Shown in pieces: positions 1 to 5,052 of a stretch of 5,052 nt of DNA. The number at the start of each line of letters is the position of its first letter. Position 1 is the first letter of the stretch. The notes beneath the pieces were generated by a model, which worked only from the letters and a program-made list of their open reading frames with translations, was not told the DNA's origin and ran no database searches. The DNA is taken from positions 1 to 5,052 of the forward strand of contig JARFQZ010000044.1 in assembly GCA_029287515.1 (NCBI GenBank). Direction: 5' to 3'. The DNA is from Lysobacterales bacterium (GTDB taxonomy: Bacteria; Pseudomonadota; Gammaproteobacteria; Xanthomonadales; SZUA-36). A program made the translations under genes and the position numbers.

Positions 1-221
1 GTCGCACAGGCGGGGACCGGCTTGGGCATTTTCTCCACGTCGACCAGGCACATCCGGCAATTGGCCGCTATGCTCAGCTTGGGGTGATAACAGAAACGGG
101 GAATTTCGATGCCGGCCTTGTCGGTCGCCTCGATGATCATCGAACCTTTGGGCGCTTCCAGAGCGACGCCGTTGACCTCGATGCTGACCATGTCCACGGC
201 CTGTTTGGTTTCAACGCTCAT
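1..221 (-). CDS. nuoG: NADH-quinone oxidoreductase subunit G, N-terminal fragment (cut by the window edge)
   Basis: This is the first 73 codons of NuoG, the large Fe-S subunit of the complex I peripheral arm, which passes electrons from the NuoF FMN through a chain of clusters. The visible part is the ferredoxin-like [2Fe-2S] domain. Cys44 (in RFCYHP), Cys55 and Cys58 (NCRMC) and Cys72 (PAC) have the Cx10CxxCx13C spacing that binds cluster N1b. The full-length family is roughly 700-900 residues, so most of the gene, including the [4Fe-4S] and molybdopterin-oxidoreductase-like domains, lies beyond the left edge. The start ATG overlaps the nuoF stop as ATGA. An AGGGG ribosome binding site sits 8 bases upstream (230-234), inside nuoF. 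The cysteine pattern and position directly after nuoF make the identity secure. A fused or shortened C-terminus cannot be judged here. Confidence 0.96.
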   Translation of the reverse strand, partial: MSVETKQAVDMVSIEVNGVALEAPKGSMIIEATDKAGIEIPRFCYHPKLSIAANCRMCLVDVEKMPKPVPACA

Positions 222-1513
222 GCCGCCAGCCCCTGATCATCATCGACCATCGAACGGCCGTTCTCGATGTAATATTCAAACTCATCCCAGTAATGTCGCA
301 GGAACCCCTGCACCGGCCAGGCCGCGGCTTCGCCGAACGCGCAAATGGTGTGACCTTCAATCTGCCCGGCGGCCGAACGCAAGAGTTCAAGATCGCCCTC
401 CTGGCCCTGCCCGGCGACAATCCGCTTCAACAGCCGGTGCATCCAGCCGGTGCCTTCCCGGCAGGGAGTGCATTGGCCGCAGGACTCCATGTGGTAGAAC
501 TGGGCAATGCGTTCGCACGCCCGCACCATGCAGGTGGAGTCGTCCATCACGATCACCGCCCCGGAACCTAGCCCGGAGCCGACTTTACTCAGGGAATCGA
601 AATCCATATCGCAGGACATGATGATTTCAGCAGGCAGCACCGGCATGGACGACCCGCCCGGTATGACGCCTTTGAGCTGATGCCCCTCGCGGACGCCGCC
701 CGCCATTTCCAGCAACTCCGAAAACGGTGTTCCCAACGGGACTTCATAATTGCCCGGACGGTTCACGTGCCCGGACACGGAGAAACACTTGGGACCGCCG
801 TTGTTGGGCCTTCCGATCCTGAGGAACCAGTCGGCGCCGTTTCGCATGATCGCCGGCACGGACGCAAGGGTTTCCGTGTTGTTGATGGTGCTGGGGTTGC
901 CGTACAGGCCAAAATTCGCCGGGAAGGGGGGCTTGAAACGGGGCTGACCTTTCTTGCCCTCCAGTGATTCCATCAGGGCGGTTTCTTCACCGCAGATGTA
1001 GGCACCGGCGCCAAGCGCCGTGTAGATATCCATGTCGATGCCGGAACCCCGGATGTTTTCACCCAGCAGGCCAGCCTCGTACGCCTCTTTCAAAGCCTGT
1101 TCGAAACGCTCGAAAGGTTCGTGGTGAAACTCACCGCGCAGATAGTTGTAACCCACCGTCGCGCCCATCGCGTACCCGGCAATGGCCATGCCTTCAACCA
1201 CTGCATGCGGATTGAAGCGGAGTATGTCGCGGTCATGACAGGTGCCCGGTTCCGACTCGTCGGAATTGCACAGGATGTATTTTTGAACCGGGGCGGACCG
1301 CGGCATGAAACTCCACTTCAGACCGGTGGGGAATCCTGCACCGCCACGGCCGCGCAGCGCGGATTCCTTGACGGCGTCGATGATGTCTTCCGGTGCGGTT
1401 TTCTCTTCCAGGATCTTTTTCCAGGCTTTGTAACCGTCAACCGCCAGGTAACTTTCCATGGACCAGGGCTGATCAGCATCAAGCGTGGTGAATACGACGT
1501 TGTGTTCGGCCAT
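218..1513 (-). CDS. nuoF: NADH-quinone oxidoreductase subunit F (NADH- and FMN-binding, 51 kDa type)
   Basis: NuoF is the electron entry subunit of complex I: it binds NADH and FMN, accepts the hydride and hands electrons to [4Fe-4S] cluster N3. The 431-residue protein has the full family length. In order, it shows the glycine-rich nucleotide-binding stretch RGRGGAGFPTGLKW (54-67), the NSDESEPGT flavin-site segment (83-91), the second signature GAGAYICGEETAL (168-180), a ubiquitin-like middle region (about 240-325), and the N3 ligands Cys345, Cys348 and Cys351 (SCGQCTPCREG) with Cys391 (HTICAFGE). The start is supported by a GGAG at 1523-1526, 9 bases upstream within the nuoE tail, and by the family-typical N-terminus. 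It follows nuoE after 6 bases and overlaps nuoG by 4. His93 (GTCHDRD) sits where the bovine and E. coli proteins have lysine. Soluble cytoplasmic arm; no membrane segment. Confidence 0.99.
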   Translation of the reverse strand: MAEHNVVFTTLDADQPWSMESYLAVDGYKAWKKILEEKTAPEDIIDAVKESALRGRGGAGFPTGLKWSFMPRSAPVQKYILCNSDESEPGTCHDRDILRFNPHAVVEGMAIAGYAMGATVGYNYLRGEFHHEPFERFEQALKEAYEAGLLGENIRGSGIDMDIYTALGAGAYICGEETALMESLEGKKGQPRFKPPFPANFGLYGNPSTINNTETLASVPAIMRNGADWFLRIGRPNNGGPKCFSVSGHVNRPGNYEVPLGTPFSELLEMAGGVREGHQLKGVIPGGSSMPVLPAEIIMSCDMDFDSLSKVGSGLGSGAVIVMDDSTCMVRACERIAQFYHMESCGQCTPCREGTGWMHRLLKRIVAGQGQEGDLELLRSAAGQIEGHTICAFGEAAAWPVQGFLRHYWDEFEYYIENGRSMVDDDQGLAA

Positions 1514-1519
1514 GTCGTT

Positions 1520-1996
1520 CTACTCCAACCCGTCCAGGATCGCGTCCAGTTTCTGTAAATCGAGGTTCTCGTGATAATGTCCGTCCACGACGGCCATCGG
1601 CGCACCGCAGCAACCCGCCAGGCACTCTTCTTCCCTGACCAGGGTGACGCGTCCATCCTCGGAAGTGCCGCCCAGCTTGACCCCGAGCTTTTCCTCGGCA
1701 TGCGCCACGATTCCGTCCGCACCGTTGAGCCAGCACGAGATATTGGTGCAGATATTTACCTTGTGGCGGCCGACAGGCTCGGTGAAGAACATTGAATAGA
1801 ATGAAACCACTTCATGAGCCCAGACCGGCGGAAGTTCCAGGTACTCAGCCACGGCCTCGGTCAGTTCCGGCGTGATCCATCCGCCATTCTGATCCTGGGC
1901 GGCGATCAGCGACTGGATCAGTGCGGAGCGCTTCTTGTCCGGCGGAAACTTGGAAACCCAGTGATCAATGGTTTTTTGTGTTTTTTCGCTCAGCAT
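1520..1996 (-). CDS. nuoE: NADH-quinone oxidoreductase subunit E ([2Fe-2S], 24 kDa type)
   Basis: NuoE is the small thioredoxin-fold partner of NuoF and holds [2Fe-2S] cluster N1a next to the FMN, off the main electron path. The 158-residue protein has an N-terminal helical part (about 1-75, including the VVSFYSMF segment typical of the family) and a C-terminal ferredoxin-like domain. The cluster ligands are Cys83 and Cys88 (CTNISC) and Cys125 and Cys129 (CLAGC), matching the family CxxxxC...CxxxC pattern; Cys130 is an extra cysteine beside the last ligand. The start lies one base after the nuoD stop (TGACATG). The nearest purine-rich stretch upstream, GGAGAGG, is rather far from the ATG (12 bases from its end), so translation is probably helped by ribosomes finishing nuoD. 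It ends 6 bases before nuoF. Confidence 0.98.
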   Translation of the reverse strand: MLSEKTQKTIDHWVSKFPPDKKRSALIQSLIAAQDQNGGWITPELTEAVAEYLELPPVWAHEVVSFYSMFFTEPVGRHKVNICTNISCWLNGADGIVAHAEEKLGVKLGGTSEDGRVTLVREEECLAGCCGAPMAVVDGHYHENLDLQKLDAILDGLE

Positions 1997-1997
1997 G

Positions 1998-3251
1998 TCA
2001 ACGGTCTACCTCTCCGAATACCAGGTCCAGCGTGCTGATGATGGCCACCGTGTCCGCCAGCATGTGCCCCCTGGCCAGTTCGTTCATACTGGACAGGTGC
2101 GCGAAGCCGGGGGCGCGGAAATGTACCCTGAACGGTTTATTGGCTCCATCCGAAACCAGGTAACAGCCGAATTCTCCTTTTGGCGCCTCGACCGCACAGT
2201 AGGTTTCACCGGCAGGCACGCAATACCCTTCGGTAAACAGCTTGAAGTGATGGATCAGTGCTTCCATGTCATCCTTCATTTCCTCGCGGGTGGGAGGGAT
2301 GACCTTGAAGTTCTTCAGCATGACATGGCCGGGGTTTGCTTTCAGCCAGTCCACGCACTGCAAAATGATTCTTGCGGATTGTCTCAGCTCTTCGACACGG
2401 ACCAGGTAACGGTCGTAGCAGTCACCGCCCACGCCTACCGGGATGTCGAAATCCACCTGGTCGTACATGGCGTAGGGCTGCTTTTTGCGCAGGTCCCATT
2501 CCACGCCCGAACCCCGCAGCATCACGCCGGAGTAACCCATCTGAAGAGCTTTTTCGGGGGACACGACACCGATTCCGACCGTCCGCTGTTTCCAGATACG
2601 GTTGTTGGTCAAAAGGGTTTCGTATTCATCGATTTTGCCCGGAACGTCTTTTGCAAAAGCCTCGATGAAATCGAGCAGCGAGCCTTCGCGCCACTCATTG
2701 CGGCGCTTCAAATCCTTGCCCTTGGTCCAGCGGGACTCTTTGTAGGGAGGCATTTTGTCAGGCAAGTCCCGATATACGCCGCCCGGGCGGTAATATGCCG
2801 CATGCATGCGCGCGCCGGAGACCGCCTCGTACATGTCCATAATCATTTCGCGCTCACGGAAAGCGTACAGGAACACGGTCATGGCGCCGAGATCGATGCC
2901 ACAGGAGGCAATCCACAGAAGGTGGTTGGAGAAGCGGGTCAACTCGTCGTACATCGTGCGGATGTACTGGGCGCGAGGCGGTGGTTCGATACCGAGCAAT
3001 TGTTCGATCGCACGAACATAGGCATGCTCATTGCACATCATGGACATGTAGTCCAGGCGGTCGAGATAGCCGATCGACTGGTTGAAAGGCTTGCTTTCGG
3101 CCAGCTTTTCGGTCGCGCGATGCAGCAGCCCCACGTGGGGGTCGGCCCGCACCACAGTTTCACCGTCCATCTCCAGCACCAGCCTCAGCACACCGTGGGC
3201 AGCCGGATGCTGGGGGCCGAAATTCATCGTGTAGTTACGTATTTCAGCCAT
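1998..3251 (-). CDS. nuoD: NADH-quinone oxidoreductase subunit D (49 kDa type, quinone site)
   Basis: NuoD forms the quinone-reduction chamber of complex I with NuoB and is evolutionarily related to the large subunit of [NiFe] hydrogenases, without the metal site. The 417-residue protein is the standard length. GPQHPAAHGV at 12-21 carries His15 and His19 of the quinone-site loop, and Tyr78 (NEHAYVRA) is the counterpart of the quinone-binding tyrosine known from Thermus Nqo4. Further conserved blocks are RFSNHLLW (106-113) and the C-terminal SSMNELARGHMLADTVAIISTLDLVFGEVDR region, split here as SSMNELARGHMLAD and TLDLVFGEVDR. The start at 3251 is chosen over an in-frame ATG at 3296 because it has a CAGGA site 8 bases upstream and gives the family N-terminus MAEIRNY; the extra residues would be read from inside nuoC. 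It overlaps nuoC by 8 bases. It is a separate gene, not an enteric-type nuoCD fusion. Confidence 0.99.
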   Translation of the reverse strand: MAEIRNYTMNFGPQHPAAHGVLRLVLEMDGETVVRADPHVGLLHRATEKLAESKPFNQSIGYLDRLDYMSMMCNEHAYVRAIEQLLGIEPPPRAQYIRTMYDELTRFSNHLLWIASCGIDLGAMTVFLYAFREREMIMDMYEAVSGARMHAAYYRPGGVYRDLPDKMPPYKESRWTKGKDLKRRNEWREGSLLDFIEAFAKDVPGKIDEYETLLTNNRIWKQRTVGIGVVSPEKALQMGYSGVMLRGSGVEWDLRKKQPYAMYDQVDFDIPVGVGGDCYDRYLVRVEELRQSARIILQCVDWLKANPGHVMLKNFKVIPPTREEMKDDMEALIHHFKLFTEGYCVPAGETYCAVEAPKGEFGCYLVSDGANKPFRVHFRAPGFAHLSSMNELARGHMLADTVAIISTLDLVFGEVDR

Positions 3252-4008
3252 CTTGTTTTTCCTGTTCACCCGAAGCAACTTGCTCGGCGGTTGCATCAGC
3301 CGCCTGGTCTACCTCGTCCGCCTTGTACCTGGAGTCTTCCCGAAGCACCCGGGGGACACCGACGCGAGGCTCAATATCAACCGGTTCGTAAACCACGCGT
3401 TTTTTCAGGGGATCGTAACGGACAGCCACATTGCCGATCAGCGGGAAATCCTTGCGGAACGGATGGCCGGTGAACCCGTAATCCGTCATTATCCGGCGAA
3501 GATCGGGGTGGCCCTCAAACACGATCCCGAAGAGATCGAAGGCTTCGCGCTCGTACCAATTTGCGGAACTCCAGATCTCGACCAGCGAAGGGACGATCGG
3601 CATGCCTTCATCCGGGGCGAAACAGCGCAATCTCAATCGATGATTGTTTTTGAACGAAAGCAGGTGGACTACCACGCCAAAGCGTTGTGATACATCGGCC
3701 GCTTCCGGCCGCTCATCCCAGCTGAAACGCCCTGATCCAAGGCTTTCGACACCCCGGCTGAAACCTTCCTGCGAGACGTCGCTGGTATCCCACTCGGCCT
3801 GGCCGTAACTGAGATAATCAATGCCGCAAAGGTCAGTCAGCTGCTCGAAGCCAAACTCGTCTTCATCCCTCAGTACACGGCAAACTTCCAGCCAGGAATC
3901 AACCTGGACCTCAATGGAAACGATGCCGCCGACCGTGGGCCCTACTTTCACCCGATCGCCAAACCTGTTGGTGAAGAGTTCTGCGATGGCTTTTTTTGTG
4001 TCGCTCAT
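3244..4008 (-). CDS. nuoC: NADH-quinone oxidoreductase subunit C (30 kDa type)
   Basis: NuoC is a cofactor-free structural subunit that packs against NuoD and NuoB in the connecting arm of complex I. The 254-residue protein has the 30 kDa-subunit core in two parts, about 1-72 and 108-200. The family signature falls at 153-173 (EREAFDLFGIVFEGHPDLRRI) when split as EREAFDLFG and GHPDLRRI, followed by GHPFRKDFPL (181-190). A linker at about 73-107 with the core GFSRGVE separates the halves; I recall similar linkers in beta/gammaproteobacterial NuoC. The last 30 residues or so (225-254) are rich in Asp, Glu, Gln, Lys and Ala and look disordered. The start has CCAGGT 6 bases upstream (4015-4020), overlapping the nuoB stop, and lies 4 bases after nuoB. 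It overlaps nuoD by 8 bases. Confidence 0.98.
   Translation of the reverse strand: MSDTKKAIAELFTNRFGDRVKVGPTVGGIVSIEVQVDSWLEVCRVLRDEDEFGFEQLTDLCGIDYLSYGQAEWDTSDVSQEGFSRGVESLGSGRFSWDERPEAADVSQRFGVVVHLLSFKNNHRLRLRCFAPDEGMPIVPSLVEIWSSANWYEREAFDLFGIVFEGHPDLRRIMTDYGFTGHPFRKDFPLIGNVAVRYDPLKKRVVYEPVDIEPRVGVPRVLREDSRYKADEVDQAADATAEQVASGEQEKQDG
3260..3264 (-). promoter_or_regulatory. Ribosome binding site deciding the nuoD start
   Basis: The minus strand reads CAGGA, 8 bases before the ATG at 3251 and inside the 3' end of nuoC. It supports the 3251 start over the longer in-frame ATG at 3296. Confidence 0.7.
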
Positions 4009-4012
4009 GGTT

Positions 4013-4546
4013 TTACCTGGCGATCGTCGATTCGCGGCGGATTTTTGCCTGCAGTTGAAGAATTCCGTATATCAGCGCTTCGGCGGTCGGTGGGCAACCG
4101 GGCACATAGACATCCACCGGCACGACCCGGTCACACCCCCGTGTAACCGAATATGCGTAGTGATAATAACCACCGCCGTTGGCACAGGACCCCATTGAAA
4201 TAACCCACTTCGGATTAGGCATCTGGTCGTAAACTTTGCGAAATGCCGGCGCCATCTTGTTGGTAAGCGTTCCGGCGACAATCATGACATCGGACTGCCG
4301 CGGACTGGGCCGGAAAATGACACCAAACCGGTCGAGATCGTAACGAGCGGCGCCCGCTTGCATCATTTCCACGGCGCAACAGGCCAGCCCGAAAGTCATT
4401 GGCCACATGGAACCGGTCCGGGCCCAATTCAGCAGCGCATCCAGGCTGGTAGTGACCATGCCGCGATCAAGCAGCGGATTGGCATCGGCACTCGGGCGCA
4501 GGATATCGTCAACCGAATCCAGCGGGACGGGGTTGTTCATTCCCAT
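4013..4546 (-). CDS. nuoB: NADH-quinone oxidoreductase subunit B (PSST type, cluster N2)
   Basis: NuoB carries [4Fe-4S] cluster N2, the last electron donor to quinone in complex I, and is homologous to the small subunit of [NiFe] hydrogenases. With the start used here it is 177 residues. The N2 ligands are the tandem Cys56-Cys57 (FGLACCAVEMM), Cys121 (GSCANGGGYY) and Cys151 (VPGCPPTAEAL). The conserved RPSPRQSDVMIVAGTLTNKM block, shown as RQSDVMIVAGTLTNK, is at 83-97. Two ATGs lie two codons apart (4546 and 4540). I chose 4546 because AAAGGAG ends 7 bases before it. The second would overlap the nuoA stop as ATGA but is 13 bases from that site. The reading frame is open further upstream to 4657, but that stretch lies inside nuoA. 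It overlaps nuoA by 10 bases and is followed by nuoC after 4. Confidence 0.98.
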   Translation of the reverse strand: MGMNNPVPLDSVDDILRPSADANPLLDRGMVTTSLDALLNWARTGSMWPMTFGLACCAVEMMQAGAARYDLDRFGVIFRPSPRQSDVMIVAGTLTNKMAPAFRKVYDQMPNPKWVISMGSCANGGGYYHYAYSVTRGCDRVVPVDVYVPGCPPTAEALIYGILQLQAKIRRESTIAR

Positions 4547-4905
4547 TCGAGGGCTCCTTTCTTCCAGATAAAGAAGAATCCGATGATCAATTCGAGAACG
4601 AAAATTGACATTGCGACAAGGCCGAAAACGCCCAGTTTGTCCAGGACAAGCGCCCACGGCACGAAAAACGCAATTTCAAGGTCGAAAATAATGAACAGGA
4701 TGGCGACCAGGTAATACCGGACGTCAAACTTGGAGCGGGTGTCTTCAAAGGCTTCGAAGCCGCACTCGTAAGGGGAGGATTTTTCGCTGTCGGGTTTAAT
4801 GTTGCCAAGCAGTGCGCCGAGTATGCCGCCTGTGGCCAGCAATATCACACCCAGAACGACGGAAATCGCGAGAAAGATCAGAACCGGAAAATATTCTGCG
4901 AGCAT
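4537..4905 (-). CDS. nuoA: NADH-quinone oxidoreductase subunit A (ND3 type, membrane)
   Basis: NuoA is a small inner-membrane subunit of complex I at the junction of the peripheral and membrane arms, contacting NuoH and the quinone-site subunits. The 122-residue protein has three predicted membrane helices, at about 5-34, 61-88 and 91-114. The conserved loop SPYECGFEAFEDTRSKF (44-60) carries Cys48, the counterpart of the ND3 loop cysteine whose accessibility reports the active/deactive state in mitochondria. Helix 2 carries the acidic pair Asp75 and Glu77 in FDLEIAF, conserved in the family. It is the first gene of the operon, starting 23 bases after the tRNA CCA end. Its upstream purine stretch (AGAGAGACGAGC before the ATG) is a weaker ribosome binding site than that of nuoB. 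It overlaps nuoB by 10 bases. Confidence 0.99.
   Translation of the reverse strand: MLAEYFPVLIFLAISVVLGVILLATGGILGALLGNIKPDSEKSSPYECGFEAFEDTRSKFDVRYYLVAILFIIFDLEIAFFVPWALVLDKLGVFGLVAMSIFVLELIIGFFFIWKKGALEWE
4554..4560 (-). promoter_or_regulatory. Ribosome binding site deciding the nuoB start
   Basis: The minus strand reads AAAGGAG, a near-perfect Shine-Dalgarno site, with a 7-base spacer to the ATG at 4546 and a 13-base spacer to the second in-frame ATG at 4540. This favours the protein beginning MGMNNP over MNNP. The site lies inside the last codons of nuoA. Confidence 0.8.
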
Positions 4906-4928
4906 GCTCGTCTCTCTTTTTGTTTAAA
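4906..4928 (-). other. 23-base spacer between tRNA-Leu and nuoA
   Basis: On the minus strand this spacer starts TTTAAACAAAAAGAGAG. It has no hairpin plus U-run, so nothing terminates transcription leaving the tRNA, and it is too short for a full promoter whose start would lie ahead of nuoA. It contains the purine-rich stretch that probably serves as the nuoA ribosome binding site. Read-through from the tRNA transcript, with the nuo 5' end made by tRNA 3' processing, is the simplest inference. Confidence 0.6.
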
Positions 4929-5013
4929 TGGTGCCCAAGGCCGGACTCGAACCGGCACGGCTTTCGCCACTACCCCCTCAAGATAGCGTGTCTACCAATT
5001 CCACCACTTGGGC
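4929..5013 (-). tRNA. tRNA-Leu (anticodon GAG)
   Basis: An 85-base type II tRNA folds completely by eye. The acceptor stem GCCCAAG/CTTGGGC pairs at all 7 positions. The D arm is GTG/CAC with loop GAATTGGTAGA, and the anticodon stem is CTATC/GGTAG with one G-T pair. The anticodon loop is TTGAGGG, with GAG at 4977-4979 on the complement. The long variable arm is GGC-GAAA-GCC, and the T arm GCCGG/CCGGC has loop TTCGAGT. Discriminator A and an encoded CCA (4929-4931) follow. It decodes CUC and CUU leucine codons. The long variable arm and discriminator A fit leucine identity. It lies directly upstream of nuoA on the same strand, with no visible promoter in the 39 bases before it. Confidence 0.98.
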
Positions 5014-5030
5014 CAGTACTACTCCCGAAC

Positions 5031-5052
5031 TCAGCTATCGTCGCTACCTGAC
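5031..5052 (-). CDS. Possible C-terminal tail of an upstream gene, perhaps secG (partial)
   Basis: On the minus strand the last 22 bases can be read as the end of a coding frame, SGSDDS followed by TGA, stopping 17 bases before the tRNA. A serine- and aspartate-rich tail would suit the low-complexity C-terminus of SecG, the Sec translocon subunit. secG-tRNA-Leu-nuoA is an order known in some gammaproteobacteria. Only six codons are visible and another frame also ends here (TAG at 5044-5046), so the call rests on context more than sequence. Confidence 0.3.

Noticed and set aside
109..621. A 170-codon plus-strand frame opposite nuoF and nuoG
   Set aside because: It is arginine- and proline-rich without any domain, and lies across two well-supported genes on the other strand.
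3252..3296. Extended N-terminus for NuoD starting at 3296
   Set aside because: The added residues are read from inside nuoC. The family N-terminus begins at MAEIRNY, and the CAGGA site fits the 3251 start.
1968..3473. A 501-codon open frame on the plus strand, antisense to nuoD and the end of nuoC
   Set aside because: The opposite strand encodes full-length, motif-perfect NuoD and NuoC. The antisense protein has no recognisable domain and is histidine- and proline-rich, as expected from reverse-complemented conserved codons. Long antisense frames are common in GC-rich genes.
4547..4657. Extended N-terminus for NuoB starting at 4657
   Set aside because: The extra 37 residues come from within nuoA in another frame, have no NuoB-like character, and the strong ribosome binding site points to 4546.
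4906..4928. T-rich run on the plus strand as a possible terminator
   Set aside because: The T-run follows the end of nuoA-antisense sequence with no GC-rich hairpin before it, and no plus-strand gene needs terminating. On the coding strand it is an A-run and does not terminate.
4812..5051. A 79-codon plus-strand frame containing PRPDSNRHGFRHYPLK
   Set aside because: It is the reverse complement of the tRNA-Leu gene and the nuoA start. Proteins of this type are a familiar mis-annotation of tRNA-Leu genes.

Overview
The window is the promoter-proximal part of a nuo operon (proton-pumping NADH:quinone oxidoreductase, respiratory complex I). It reads entirely on the minus strand, from high to low coordinates: a likely tail of an upstream gene (5052-5031), tRNA-Leu(GAG) (5013-4929), then nuoA, nuoB, nuoC, nuoD, nuoE, nuoF and the first 73 codons of nuoG, which runs off the left edge. 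All subunits are intact over the visible stretch and carry the expected cofactor or quinone-site residues. I see no mobile element, CRISPR array, broken gene or plus-strand gene.

The organism is most likely a non-enteric gammaproteobacterium. nuoC and nuoD are separate genes, whereas Escherichia coli and its relatives have a fused nuoCD. A tRNA-Leu directly ahead of nuoA, probably preceded by secG, is an arrangement I know from lineages such as the Xanthomonadales and Legionellales. NuoC carries the linker with a GFSRGVE core seen in beta/gammaproteobacterial homologues. The DNA is moderately GC-rich. I cannot name a genus.

The genes are packed with almost no spacers. nuoA/nuoB overlap by 10 bases, nuoB-nuoC are 4 apart, nuoC/nuoD overlap by 8, nuoD-nuoE are 1 apart, nuoE-nuoF are 6 apart, and nuoF/nuoG overlap by 4. 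Every ribosome binding site from nuoB onward lies inside the preceding reading frame, which points to one transcript and coupled translation. No promoter or terminator is visible inside the cluster. The gap between the tRNA CCA end and the nuoA start codon is only 23 bases, so the nuo message is probably co-transcribed with the tRNA or starts further upstream, outside the window.

Functionally, NuoE, NuoF and NuoG form the NADH-dehydrogenase arm (FMN, NADH site and most Fe-S clusters). NuoB, NuoC and NuoD form the connecting arm that carries electrons through cluster N2 to quinone. NuoA is a small membrane subunit at the junction with the proton-pumping arm. The remaining membrane subunits (NuoH-N) are expected to lie past the left edge. 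I found no sign of a previously undescribed system; this is a conserved housekeeping region.
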